This document shows, piece by piece, positions 1 through 7,596 of a stretch of DNA of 64,000 nt. The DNA is taken from assembly GCA_937980205.1 (NCBI GenBank), contig CALJKW010000055.1, positions 806,001 through 870,000 on the forward strand, in the 5' to 3' direction. This stretch comes from an uncultured Myxococcales bacterium. Lineage in GTDB: Bacteria > Myxococcota > Myxococcia > Myxococcales > Myxococcaceae. Numbering within the stretch: position 1 is the stretch's first letter; each line of letters opens with the position of its first letter. The translations under genes and the position numbers were made by a program. The notes under the pieces are model-generated. The model saw only the letters and a program-made list of their open reading frames with translations, ran no database searches and was not told the origin of the DNA.

Positions 1-2
1 CG

Positions 3-287
3 CGCATTCCTCCCGAGGTCGTGCTGCTGCTCGAGGACATGAGCGACGACGTGAAGATCGCGGCGCTGAAAGCTCTCGGCCCGATCGCCTACGAGCCGGC
101 GCGAGAGAAGATCCTCGAGCTGCTCACGCACGACGAGACCGCGAAGCGCGTTCAGACCGCCGCGATCGCCGCGCTGCACGAGAGCAAGTTCACCGTGCAG
201 GGGTATCGCGAGAAGGTCGAGAAGCGGCTCTCCGACCCGTGGTACCTCGACGGCTCGGGCGCGGTGAAGAAACGCGGGGGCTCATGA
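3..287 (+). CDS. HEAT-repeat protein, C-terminal fragment (gene starts before the window)
   Basis: The frame is open from base 3 to a TGA at 285-287, so only the last 94 or so codons are present and the true start lies upstream. The visible part shows two helical repeats about 31 residues apart (VKIAALKAL and VQTAAIAAL), the alternating Ala/Leu pattern of HEAT or PBS-lyase-type repeats, which form protein-binding solenoids. There is no signal or membrane segment in this part. The stop overlaps the start of the next gene (ATGA), so the two are probably co-transcribed. The partner and the function cannot be deduced from this fragment. Confidence 0.65.
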   Translation, partial: RIPPEVVLLLEDMSDDVKIAALKALGPIAYEPAREKILELLTHDETAKRVQTAAIAALHESKFTVQGYREKVEKRLSDPWYLDGSGAVKKRGGS

Positions 288-1633
288 AGCAGGCGCTATT
301 GGGGGGAATGTCGCTGCTCACGCTCGCGGCCTGCCCGGGTCCGTCCGTGATGGACGCAGGCGTCGACGCGGGCCCGATGTTCAGCGTCGTCGAGACGTGC
401 GACGCGCTCGCGGTGGCGAAGTGCCAGCTCTACGCGCGCTGCTACGCCGCCTTCAACCGCGACGCCCCCGAAGACTGCCGCACGCTGCAGCAGTCGCGCT
501 GCCTCGCCGACTACGAGCTCATCAAAGACTCGTTCGAGGCCGGCCTCGTCACCATCGACTCGCAGCGCGTCGACACCTGCCAGCAGCGCATGAAGAGCAG
601 CGCCTGCCCGCCCTCGTTCCCCCCCGACTACTTCGCCTTCGCCGCCCACCCCTTCTCCGACTGCACCTGGTCGACCGGCCTGCTCGTCGGCAAGGTCAAG
701 GCCGGCTCGACCTGCGACAACCCGGTCGAGTGCGAGCCGGGCGTCGTCTGCGTGAAGCCCGGCGGCGTCTGCCTCGGCACCTGCTCGTCGTTCTCGAAGG
801 AGAACGAGCCCTGCGCCTTCGGCTGCGAGGCGGGCCTGCGCTGCGACGACAAGGGCGACATGGACCCGAACAACGACGTCTGCGCGCCGGTGAAGCTCTT
901 GAACGAGCCGTGCGAGTCGAGCGCCGAGTGCTCGGCCGAGCTCGTCTGCAACATCACCTGCCGCCCGCGCGGCAAAGAGGGCGAGGCGTGCCGCTTCGAC
1001 GCCGATCGCCTGTCGACGTGCGACCCCGGCCTCGCCTGCGACGTGGTGCCGTACGTCGAGAACCAGGTCGGCTCCTGCGTGCGCCCGAAGGAGCAGTTCG
1101 AGGCCTGCCGGTACCACTGGAGCTGCAAGCCCGGCATGGTCTGCGCCGACATCGACTGGGCGGGCTTTCCGATGGCGACTCCCGGCATGGGGTCGTGCCG
1201 CCTGCCCGGCGCGCTCGACACCAACTGCCAGTCGACCGTCTACTCCGCGTACGTCGGAGATCCGTGCGAGGCCGGCGCCCGCTGCGATCTGACCACCAAC
1301 AAGTGCACCACGATTCCGAAGCTCGGAGAGTCGTGCGAGCCCTCGTCGCAGACCTGCGCGGGCGTCGGCGTGTACTGCAAGCCCACCGGAGGAAACACCG
1401 GCAACTGCACCGGCCCCGCGAGCCAAGGAGACCGCTGCGCCTTCCGCATCGACTCCACGCGACAAGTGCAGATTCCCTGCTCGACCGGCTGGTGCGACGT
1501 CGACGGCCAGGAGACCTGCCGCGCGCCGTTCAAGCAGAAGGGGCAGGAGTGCCAGAGCGACGGCGAGTGCACCTCGGGCCGCTGCGCCGTTCACCAGGAT
1601 CGCGTCCTGCGCTGCGCCGACGCCTGCAACTGA
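284..1633 (+). CDS. Cys-rich secreted lipoprotein
   Basis: A 449-residue protein. The ATG at 284 is chosen over an upstream in-frame start because it overlaps the previous stop (ATGA) and gives a proper lipoprotein signal: a short basic start, a hydrophobic stretch and the lipobox LTLAAC. The mature part is rich in Cys in patterns such as C-x(5)-C-x(4)-C and GxxCDxxxxxxC, repeated roughly every 40-60 residues from about residue 140 to the end. This resembles the Dickkopf-like or EGF-like disulfide repeats common in surface proteins of Myxococcota. It is probably anchored in the outer membrane. No catalytic motif is visible and the function is unknown. Confidence 0.75.
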   Translation: MKQALLGGMSLLTLAACPGPSVMDAGVDAGPMFSVVETCDALAVAKCQLYARCYAAFNRDAPEDCRTLQQSRCLADYELIKDSFEAGLVTIDSQRVDTCQQRMKSSACPPSFPPDYFAFAAHPFSDCTWSTGLLVGKVKAGSTCDNPVECEPGVVCVKPGGVCLGTCSSFSKENEPCAFGCEAGLRCDDKGDMDPNNDVCAPVKLLNEPCESSAECSAELVCNITCRPRGKEGEACRFDADRLSTCDPGLACDVVPYVENQVGSCVRPKEQFEACRYHWSCKPGMVCADIDWAGFPMATPGMGSCRLPGALDTNCQSTVYSAYVGDPCEAGARCDLTTNKCTTIPKLGESCEPSSQTCAGVGVYCKPTGGNTGNCTGPASQGDRCAFRIDSTRQVQIPCSTGWCDVDGQETCRAPFKQKGQECQSDGECTSGRCAVHQDRVLRCADACN

Positions 1634-1643
1634 CCCCACGCGC

Positions 1644-3785
1644 ATGAACGTCTCGTCCCGGCTCGACGCGGTGACGGTGTACGCGAAGGGCGCGGTCTGC
1701 ACGCGGCTCGCGAAGGTCGAGGGCGCGGGCGTGCGACAGGTGCGCGTCGGCGGCCTGCCGCTCTCGATGCACGCCGGTTCGCTGCGCGCGCGCGTCGTCG
1801 GCGAAGGCGCTCGCGTGCTCGACGTGCGCCCGGGGTGGGACGTCGAGCTGACCGGAGAGACCGACGTCGCGGCGGAGCAGAAGGCGCTCGAGGCCGCCAC
1901 CGCCGACGTCGCGCGGCTTCAGTCGGAAGCCCAGCGCGTCGAGCGCGACATCGCCGAGCTGACCAGGCTCAAGCCCGTCTTCCCGACGACGAAGCCCGGC
2001 GAGCCACCCCGCTCCGCTCCCGTCGAGGCGCTGCTCAAGGCCGCGGAGTTCGTGAGCACCGAGCTCGACAAGCGCTTCGCCGCCCGGCGGGCGTTGAACG
2101 AGCAGCTCGACGACGCGCGCAACGAGCTCGAGCTTCGCCGCCGCCGGCTGAGCGAGGCCTCCGCCGCCGTGCGCACGCAGCGCGCGCGCGTCACCCGCGC
2201 CGCCGTCGTCACGCTGTCCGAGGGCGCGGCAGACGTCGAGCTCGCCGTCGAGTACTTCGTGCCCGGCGCGCGGTGGGCGCCGTCGTATGCGCTCAGGCTC
2301 GCCAAGGGCATGACCGCGGGCACGCTCGCGATGCGCGCCGCCGTCGCGCAGGACACCGGCGAGGACTGGAGCCAGGTGCGGCTGTCGCTCTCCACCGCGG
2401 CGCTCGATCGGCGCACCGCGCTGCCCGAGCTCAAGAGCCTGCGCATCGGGCGCGCGCAGCCGGCTCCGCAGCGGTCGGGCTGGCGCGAGCCGCCGCCCGG
2501 CCTCGAAGAGCTGTTCGACGACTTCGACAAGACGTGGGGACGCAGGCCGCCGCCTCCGCCTGCGCCGCCGGCGACGGTGCAGCCCGCGCCGCAGAACATG
2601 ACGCGCGCCGGGACGGTGAAGAAGGAGAAGGCCGCGCGGCGGGACACCGGCGAGATCGCGATCGCCGCAGGGCCGCCGCCTCCCATGCGCGCGGCTCCGC
2701 CGCCGCCGGCCGCTCCAGCCGCTGCGCCGGCGATGATGCGCGCGCGGATGTCTGCGGCCGCGCCGAAGAGCGCCGGCCTCCTGGGGGCCTTCGGCGGAGG
2801 CGGTGCGGGCGCCGATGATGACGACGAGCTCGCGCTGGAAGGCGCGGCCGCGGCGCCGATGGACGCGCTGCTCGACCAGCCCGCCGAGCCGCCGTCGGCG
2901 CCCGAGCCCGAGCTCGAGCTCGGCGGAGGCCTGCTCGACTACGGCAACCTGTACATGCCCCCGCCACAGGACGGGCGCGGGCGCCTGCAGCCGCAGCCCG
3001 GCGACGGCATCGCGATGCTGGCGGCGATGCGCGTCGAGGTCAGCGTCGTGATGACGACGGTGATGGCCGTCACGCAGCGCGCGGGGCGCGTCGAGTCGCT
3101 GGCGCTGCCGCCGCGCGCGCACGCGCCGTCGGGTGGCTCGTTCGACTACCGCTACGACTGCGCCGCCCGCGTCGACGTTCCGTCGAAGGGCGAGTGGACG
3201 CTCGTGGCGGTCGCGGACGCCGATGTGGGCCTCGAGCCGCGCTACGCCTGCGTGCCGTCGGTCGAGCCGCTCGTCTACCGGACGCTCGAGCTCCACAACC
3301 GCTCGACGCACGCCCTGCTGCGCGGGCCCGTCGACGTCACGCTCGGCGACGAGTTCCTGCTCACGGCCGACCTGCCGCAGCTCGCGCCCGGCGAGAAGGG
3401 AGCGCGGCTCGGCCTCGGTGTCGAAGAGGCCATCAAGGTCGCGCGCAAGACGCACTTCAAGGAGACCACGGGCGGCCTGCTCGGCGGCTCGACCGTGCTG
3501 CCGCACGACGTGGAGATCGAGGTGAACAACCGTCTCGGCTTCGACGCTCGGCTCGAGGTGCGCGAGCGGGTGCCCATCTCGCTCGACGAGGACGTGAAGA
3601 TCGAAGAGGCGAAGGTCGAGCCCGCCTGGGAGAAGGACGAAGGCCTGCGCGACGGCGTGTCCGTGCGCGGCGCGCGAGCGTGGCGCGTCACGGTCCCCGC
3701 AGGTCAAAAGGTGACGCTGAGCGCCCAGTACGTGGTGCGCATTCCGTCCGGGAAGATGGTCGTCGGGGGGAATCGGCGTTCATGA
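1644..3785 (+). CDS. MuiA-family protein (DUF4140-DUF4139), long-linker version
   Basis: 713 residues. The N-terminus (about 5-105, beginning VSSRLDAVTVYAKGA) matches the DUF4140 start of the mucoidy inhibitor A family. It is followed by a coiled region (about 75-190, rich in E/R/A) and by DUF4139 (about 195 to the end), recognised from the segment YFVPGARWAPSYALRL. Family members are usually about 500-550 residues. The extra length here is a Pro/Ala/Gly-rich insert at about residues 285-440 inside DUF4139. There is no signal peptide, so it is probably cytoplasmic. The family's biochemical role is not established. The stop overlaps the start of a second MuiA-type gene, so the pair is an operon and possibly a heteromer. 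Confidence 0.75.
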   Translation: MNVSSRLDAVTVYAKGAVCTRLAKVEGAGVRQVRVGGLPLSMHAGSLRARVVGEGARVLDVRPGWDVELTGETDVAAEQKALEAATADVARLQSEAQRVERDIAELTRLKPVFPTTKPGEPPRSAPVEALLKAAEFVSTELDKRFAARRALNEQLDDARNELELRRRRLSEASAAVRTQRARVTRAAVVTLSEGAADVELAVEYFVPGARWAPSYALRLAKGMTAGTLAMRAAVAQDTGEDWSQVRLSLSTAALDRRTALPELKSLRIGRAQPAPQRSGWREPPPGLEELFDDFDKTWGRRPPPPPAPPATVQPAPQNMTRAGTVKKEKAARRDTGEIAIAAGPPPPMRAAPPPPAAPAAAPAMMRARMSAAAPKSAGLLGAFGGGGAGADDDDELALEGAAAAPMDALLDQPAEPPSAPEPELELGGGLLDYGNLYMPPPQDGRGRLQPQPGDGIAMLAAMRVEVSVVMTTVMAVTQRAGRVESLALPPRAHAPSGGSFDYRYDCAARVDVPSKGEWTLVAVADADVGLEPRYACVPSVEPLVYRTLELHNRSTHALLRGPVDVTLGDEFLLTADLPQLAPGEKGARLGLGVEEAIKVARKTHFKETTGGLLGGSTVLPHDVEIEVNNRLGFDARLEVRERVPISLDEDVKIEEAKVEPAWEKDEGLRDGVSVRGARAWRVTVPAGQKVTLSAQYVVRIPSGKMVVGGNRRS

Positions 3786-5308
3786 GCTTTCCCGTCTCCA
3801 AGGTCGTGCTGCTCGAAGATCGCGCGCAGGTGGAGCGACGCGGCGAGATCGCGCTGCCCAACGGCATCGGCCGCATCCGCATCGAGGGCGTCTCTCCGGT
3901 CGCGGTCGAGCGCTCGCTGCGCGTGGAAGTGCCAGGCGCGAAGGTCCTCGAGGCGAAGATCGTCCGCGCGTGGAAGGAGAAGCCCAAGGGCGGTCTGCCG
4001 GCCGACGCCTCGGAGCTTCGCAAACAGGCCCACGCGCTGCAGAAGGAGGTCGCCGCGATCGGCGACGACGCCGCGCGCATCGCCGCGAACCGCGAGCTGG
4101 TGGCAAAGGCCCGCGCCGACCTGTGGCGCGAGATCCACGAGGCGACCGGCTGGGGCCGCGTCGACGCCGCGTCGTGGAGCAGCCAGCTCGAGACGCTGAC
4201 GCACACCGAGAAGACCATCGACGAGGCCCAGCGGGAGATCGACGCGCGGCTGCAGCTCGCGCAGCGCAAGCTCGCCGAGGCGAAGACGGCGCAGGCGCTG
4301 AGCGAGCAGCCCGATGCCACGTTCACCTGCGCGATCGAGGTGACGGTCGAGGCCTCCGGCGGCGCCTCCACGGTGCGCGCGACGTACCTGGTGCCCTGCG
4401 CGCTGTGGCGGCCTGCCTACCGCGCGACGCTCACCGGCGAGACGGTGCGGCTCGAGGCCGAGGCGGTGGTCTGGCACCACGCCGACGAAGAGTGGAGCGA
4501 CGTCGAGCTGCAGTTCTCGACTGCGCGCCCGACGCTGGGCACGAGGCCGCCGTCGCTGACCGAAGACGTGCTCCGGCTGAGGCCGAAGCAGGACGTCGAG
4601 AAGAAGGTCGTCAGCGTGCAGGTGCGCGAAGAGGTGATCCAGACCGCCGGCGAGGGCGGCACAGTCGCTGCCGAGGAGATGCCCGGCCTGGACGACGGCG
4701 GCGAGGCGGTGCTGCTGGCGGCTCCGGCGAAGGCGTCGATCCCCTCCGACGGCCAGCCGCACCGCGTGCCGCTGTCGTCGTTCGAGGCGAAGGCGACCGT
4801 CGAGCGCGTGTGCCCGGCGGAGCTGACCCCGGCGGTGTCGCTCGTCGCACGGTTCCCGAACGCGGGCCGGCACGTGCTGCTCGCGGGCCCGGTGGATCTG
4901 CTGCGCACCAGCGGCTTCATCGGCCGCGGTCAGCTCAAGTTCGCCGGCGTCGGCGAGACCGTGGTGCTCTCGTTCGGCAGCGAAGACGGCATGCGGGTGG
5001 TTCGCCGGCTGGAGCAGAAGACGGAAGAGGCCCGGCTCACCGGGCGGCGCACGACGCGCAACGCGGTGAAGCTGTTCGTCTCGAACGCGAGCGACGTGGC
5101 GACGCGGCTGGTGCTCGAAGAGCGCGTGCCGGTGAGCGAGGTGAAGGAGGTCGAGGTGCAGGTGCTCGCCAGGGAGTGCAAGCCCGCGCCCTCGCCCGTC
5201 TCGAAGGACGGCATCGCGCGCATCGAGCTGCAGTGCGCTCCGGGGACGACTCAGGAGATCGACTTCGTGTGGGAGCTCAGCGCCGCCGGCAAGGTCTCGG
5301 GCGTGTGA
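3782..5308 (+). CDS. MuiA-family protein (DUF4140-DUF4139), compact version
   Basis: 508 residues, starting at an ATG that overlaps the preceding stop by four bases. The N-terminus (PVSKVVLLEDRAQVERRG) is the DUF4140 signature. A coiled segment lies at about 75-175 and DUF4139 follows (YLVPCALWRPAYRATL at about 200). The order and pattern repeat those of the preceding gene without its proline-rich insert, so the two look like diverged tandem duplicates. There is no signal peptide or membrane segment. The last 58 bases overlap the end of a convergent gene on the other strand. The molecular function of the family is unknown. Confidence 0.75.
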   Translation: MSFPVSKVVLLEDRAQVERRGEIALPNGIGRIRIEGVSPVAVERSLRVEVPGAKVLEAKIVRAWKEKPKGGLPADASELRKQAHALQKEVAAIGDDAARIAANRELVAKARADLWREIHEATGWGRVDAASWSSQLETLTHTEKTIDEAQREIDARLQLAQRKLAEAKTAQALSEQPDATFTCAIEVTVEASGGASTVRATYLVPCALWRPAYRATLTGETVRLEAEAVVWHHADEEWSDVELQFSTARPTLGTRPPSLTEDVLRLRPKQDVEKKVVSVQVREEVIQTAGEGGTVAAEEMPGLDDGGEAVLLAAPAKASIPSDGQPHRVPLSSFEAKATVERVCPAELTPAVSLVARFPNAGRHVLLAGPVDLLRTSGFIGRGQLKFAGVGETVVLSFGSEDGMRVVRRLEQKTEEARLTGRRTTRNAVKLFVSNASDVATRLVLEERVPVSEVKEVEVQVLARECKPAPSPVSKDGIARIELQCAPGTTQEIDFVWELSAAGKVSGV

Positions 5309-5808
5309 GGTGAGCCAGCAGCCTGGGAGCCCCGCGCGGCGTGCTTCGCCGCGAAGCCGCCGGGGTTCGCGAAGAAGTCGCTCGAGAGCTCTGGGCTGAA
5401 CCCGACCACCGCGTGCGGTGCGCGCTCGACCGCCTCGGCGAGGGCTGCGGCCTCGTCCGCACGGTCGTTGAGCAGCAACGAGACCAGCGAGCCGTCGGTG
5501 AGCCCCAGGGCGATGCTGGCCTGGTTGGAGGGCTGGATGTGCACCGCGTAGATCCACGCGACGCGCTCGGGCGTCTTGGAGAGCACCTGGAGCACCTCGT
5601 GGGTCCGGATCGCGGTCAGCAGCGTTCCGAGGCCCCCCACCAGCATGACCGGAGGGGCGCAGATCATCAGCACCGGAGAGAACCGACGAAGCACGGCCCC
5701 GACGAAGGCGACCGTCGCGAGGGCGAAGATCCCTCCGTAGATGAGGAGCGCGAGCTCCTTGTGAGACCGCGCGGTGCGCGCGAGCACTCCGCTGGACCCG
5801 GCCTTCAC
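5251..5808 (-). CDS. Small membrane protein, unknown function
   Basis: 185 residues from a GTG at 5808, preceded by GAGGGG six bases upstream. Two hydrophobic segments (about residues 19-40 and 43-66) predict an inner-membrane hairpin. The remainder is a soluble domain with an alternating Val/Ile/Leu pattern (for example VAWIYAVHIQPSNQASIALGL) that could be a small beta-sheet domain. The start lies 10 bases after the argS stop, so it is likely the last gene of the cyclase-argS operon. Its 3' end overlaps the convergent MuiA-family gene by 58 bases, and the last 30 or so residues are low complexity. No family is recognised. Confidence 0.55.
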   Translation of the reverse strand: MKAGSSGVLARTARSHKELALLIYGGIFALATVAFVGAVLRRFSPVLMICAPPVMLVGGLGTLLTAIRTHEVLQVLSKTPERVAWIYAVHIQPSNQASIALGLTDGSLVSLLLNDRADEAAALAEAVERAPHAVVGFSPELSSDFFANPGGFAAKHAARGSQAAGSPHTPETLPAALSSHTKSIS

Positions 5809-5818
5809 GGTGCGCCCC

Positions 5819-7582
5819 TCACTCGGCCTCTTCCGGCGGCGCGTCCATGCGGTCGGGCGCAGCCACGCCGAGAATGCCGAACGCGGCCTTGAGCGTCTGC
5901 TTGAGCGCCGCCACCATGGCGAGGCGGCCCTGGGTCTTCACCGCGTCGTCCGAGATCACGCGCTCGGTGCCCTTGTACTTCGTGTAGTACTGGTGGAAGC
6001 CCGCGATGAGCTCCTGGCAGTAGTAGAGCACCCGGTGCGGCTCGAGGGCCTCCGCGGCGCCCGCGACGACGTCGGGCAAGAGCGCCATGCGCTTGAGCAG
6101 CAGCCGCTCCTCGGGGAGGGTCAGTTTGCTCAGCTGCTCGTCGGTCGGCTTGCCGCTGAACGGCGTGCCGGCCTCTTCAGCCTTCTTGAGGATCGCCGCG
6201 CACCGCGCATGCCCGTACTGGAAATAGAAGACCGGGTTGTCGCTCGACTTCTTCGTCACGGCGTCGAGATCGAAGTCGAACTGGGCGTTCGCGGTGCGCA
6301 TGAGGAAGGTGAAGCGGCAGACGTCGGCGCCGACCTCCTCGATGAGATCGTCGAGCTCGAACAGCGTGCCCTTGCGCTTGCTGACCTTCACCTCTTCGCC
6401 GTTCCGCACGATGCGCATGATCTGCACGAGCACGAACTGCATCTTCGTGTCGTCGATGCCGAGCAGGCGCATGCCGGCGCGAATGCGCGGCACGTGACCG
6501 CCGTGATCGGCGCCGAACACGTCGATGCACCGCTGGAAGCCGCGGTCGAACTTGCTCTTGTGGTACGCGAGGTCGGCCGTCAGGTACACCGGCGTCCCGT
6601 CCTTGCGGAGGATGACGCGGTCTTCGTCGTCGCCGTGCTCTCCGGTCTTGAGGAAGGTGCCGCCCTGCTGCCGGTCGGCGAACTGCGCCGCCTTGCTCTC
6701 GGCGTTGCGCTCGGTGTTCTTGCGGTTCCGGGCCTCGTCGGCCTCGTACGTCGCGTCGCGCTGCCGGTAGACGTCGACGACCGCCCTCACCGCGCCGCTC
6801 TGGTGCAGTGACGCCTCGGACGTGAAGACGTCGTGCTTCACGCCGGCGCTCTCGAGCGTCTTCTTGATCGCCGCGAGGTTCTGCTCGATGCCGAACGCCG
6901 TGCACGCGGGCAGCCACTCGCTCTCCGCCGCCTTCAGCCACTTGTCGCCGTCCCGCTCCTTGAGCGCCTTCGCGATGTCGATGATGTACGCGCCCGGGTA
7001 CTGGCCGACGTCGACCTTCTCGCCGAAGAGCTCGCGGTAGCGCGCGTGCACCGCGCGGCCGAGCTTCTCGACCTGGACGCCGAAGTCGTTGATGTAGAAC
7101 TCGCGCGTCACGTCGTGGCCTGCGGCGTCGAGCAGCCGCGCGATCGCGTCGCCGACGAAGGTGCCGCGCGCGTGGCCGATGTGAATCGGGCCCGTCGGGT
7201 TCGCTGAGACGTACTCGACCATCACCTTGGTGCCGGTCTTCGCCGACGCACGCCCGTAGGCGTCGCCCGCCTGCAGCACCTCGCGCGCGGCGCGCTGAAT
7301 CACCGCGTCGTTCAGCGTGAAGTTCAAGAAGCCGGGGCCGGCGATCTCCACCTTCGCGACGGCGTCGCTCTTGAGCGACTTCGCGATCAGCTCGGCGAGG
7401 TCGCGCGGCTTCTTGCCCTCGGGCTTCGAGAGCATCATGGCGACGTTCACCGAGAAGTCGCCGTGCGCCTCCTGCTTCGGGGGATCGACGGCGAACGACG
7501 GCATCGCCTCGAGCTTGAGCGCGCCGCTCGCTTTGAGCGCGTTGAGCGTTTCTTCGACGGCCTTCCGGACATGCTGACGCAT
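5819..7582 (-). CDS. argS: Arginyl-tRNA synthetase
   Basis: Charges tRNA-Arg with arginine in the cytoplasm; class I aminoacyl-tRNA synthetase. The 587 residues match the usual length. An N-terminal Add-1 domain (about 1-110) is followed by the HIGH signature in PTGPIHIGHARG at about residue 130. A KMSKS-type loop reads KVSKRKGT at about 400, and the anticodon-binding alpha-helical domain ends the protein. The start ATG at 7582 is set by the conserved N-terminus; the reading frame continues upstream without a stop, but there it lies antisense-like inside the cyclase gene and has no family resemblance. It sits 14 bases after the cyclase stop and is probably in the same operon. Confidence 0.95.
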   Translation of the reverse strand: MRQHVRKAVEETLNALKASGALKLEAMPSFAVDPPKQEAHGDFSVNVAMMLSKPEGKKPRDLAELIAKSLKSDAVAKVEIAGPGFLNFTLNDAVIQRAAREVLQAGDAYGRASAKTGTKVMVEYVSANPTGPIHIGHARGTFVGDAIARLLDAAGHDVTREFYINDFGVQVEKLGRAVHARYRELFGEKVDVGQYPGAYIIDIAKALKERDGDKWLKAAESEWLPACTAFGIEQNLAAIKKTLESAGVKHDVFTSEASLHQSGAVRAVVDVYRQRDATYEADEARNRKNTERNAESKAAQFADRQQGGTFLKTGEHGDDEDRVILRKDGTPVYLTADLAYHKSKFDRGFQRCIDVFGADHGGHVPRIRAGMRLLGIDDTKMQFVLVQIMRIVRNGEEVKVSKRKGTLFELDDLIEEVGADVCRFTFLMRTANAQFDFDLDAVTKKSSDNPVFYFQYGHARCAAILKKAEEAGTPFSGKPTDEQLSKLTLPEERLLLKRMALLPDVVAGAAEALEPHRVLYYCQELIAGFHQYYTKYKGTERVISDDAVKTQGRLAMVAALKQTLKAAFGILGVAAPDRMDAPPEEAE

Positions 7583-7596
7583 GCCTGGAGCCTCTA

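Noticed and set aside
296..3707. Long minus-strand open frames (534 and 725 codons) opposite the lipoprotein and the first MuiA gene
   Set aside because: Composition is Arg/Ala/His/Val-rich shadow sequence, typical of the antisense of GC-rich genes. They contain no recognisable domain, and the plus-strand genes have clear families and ribosome contexts.
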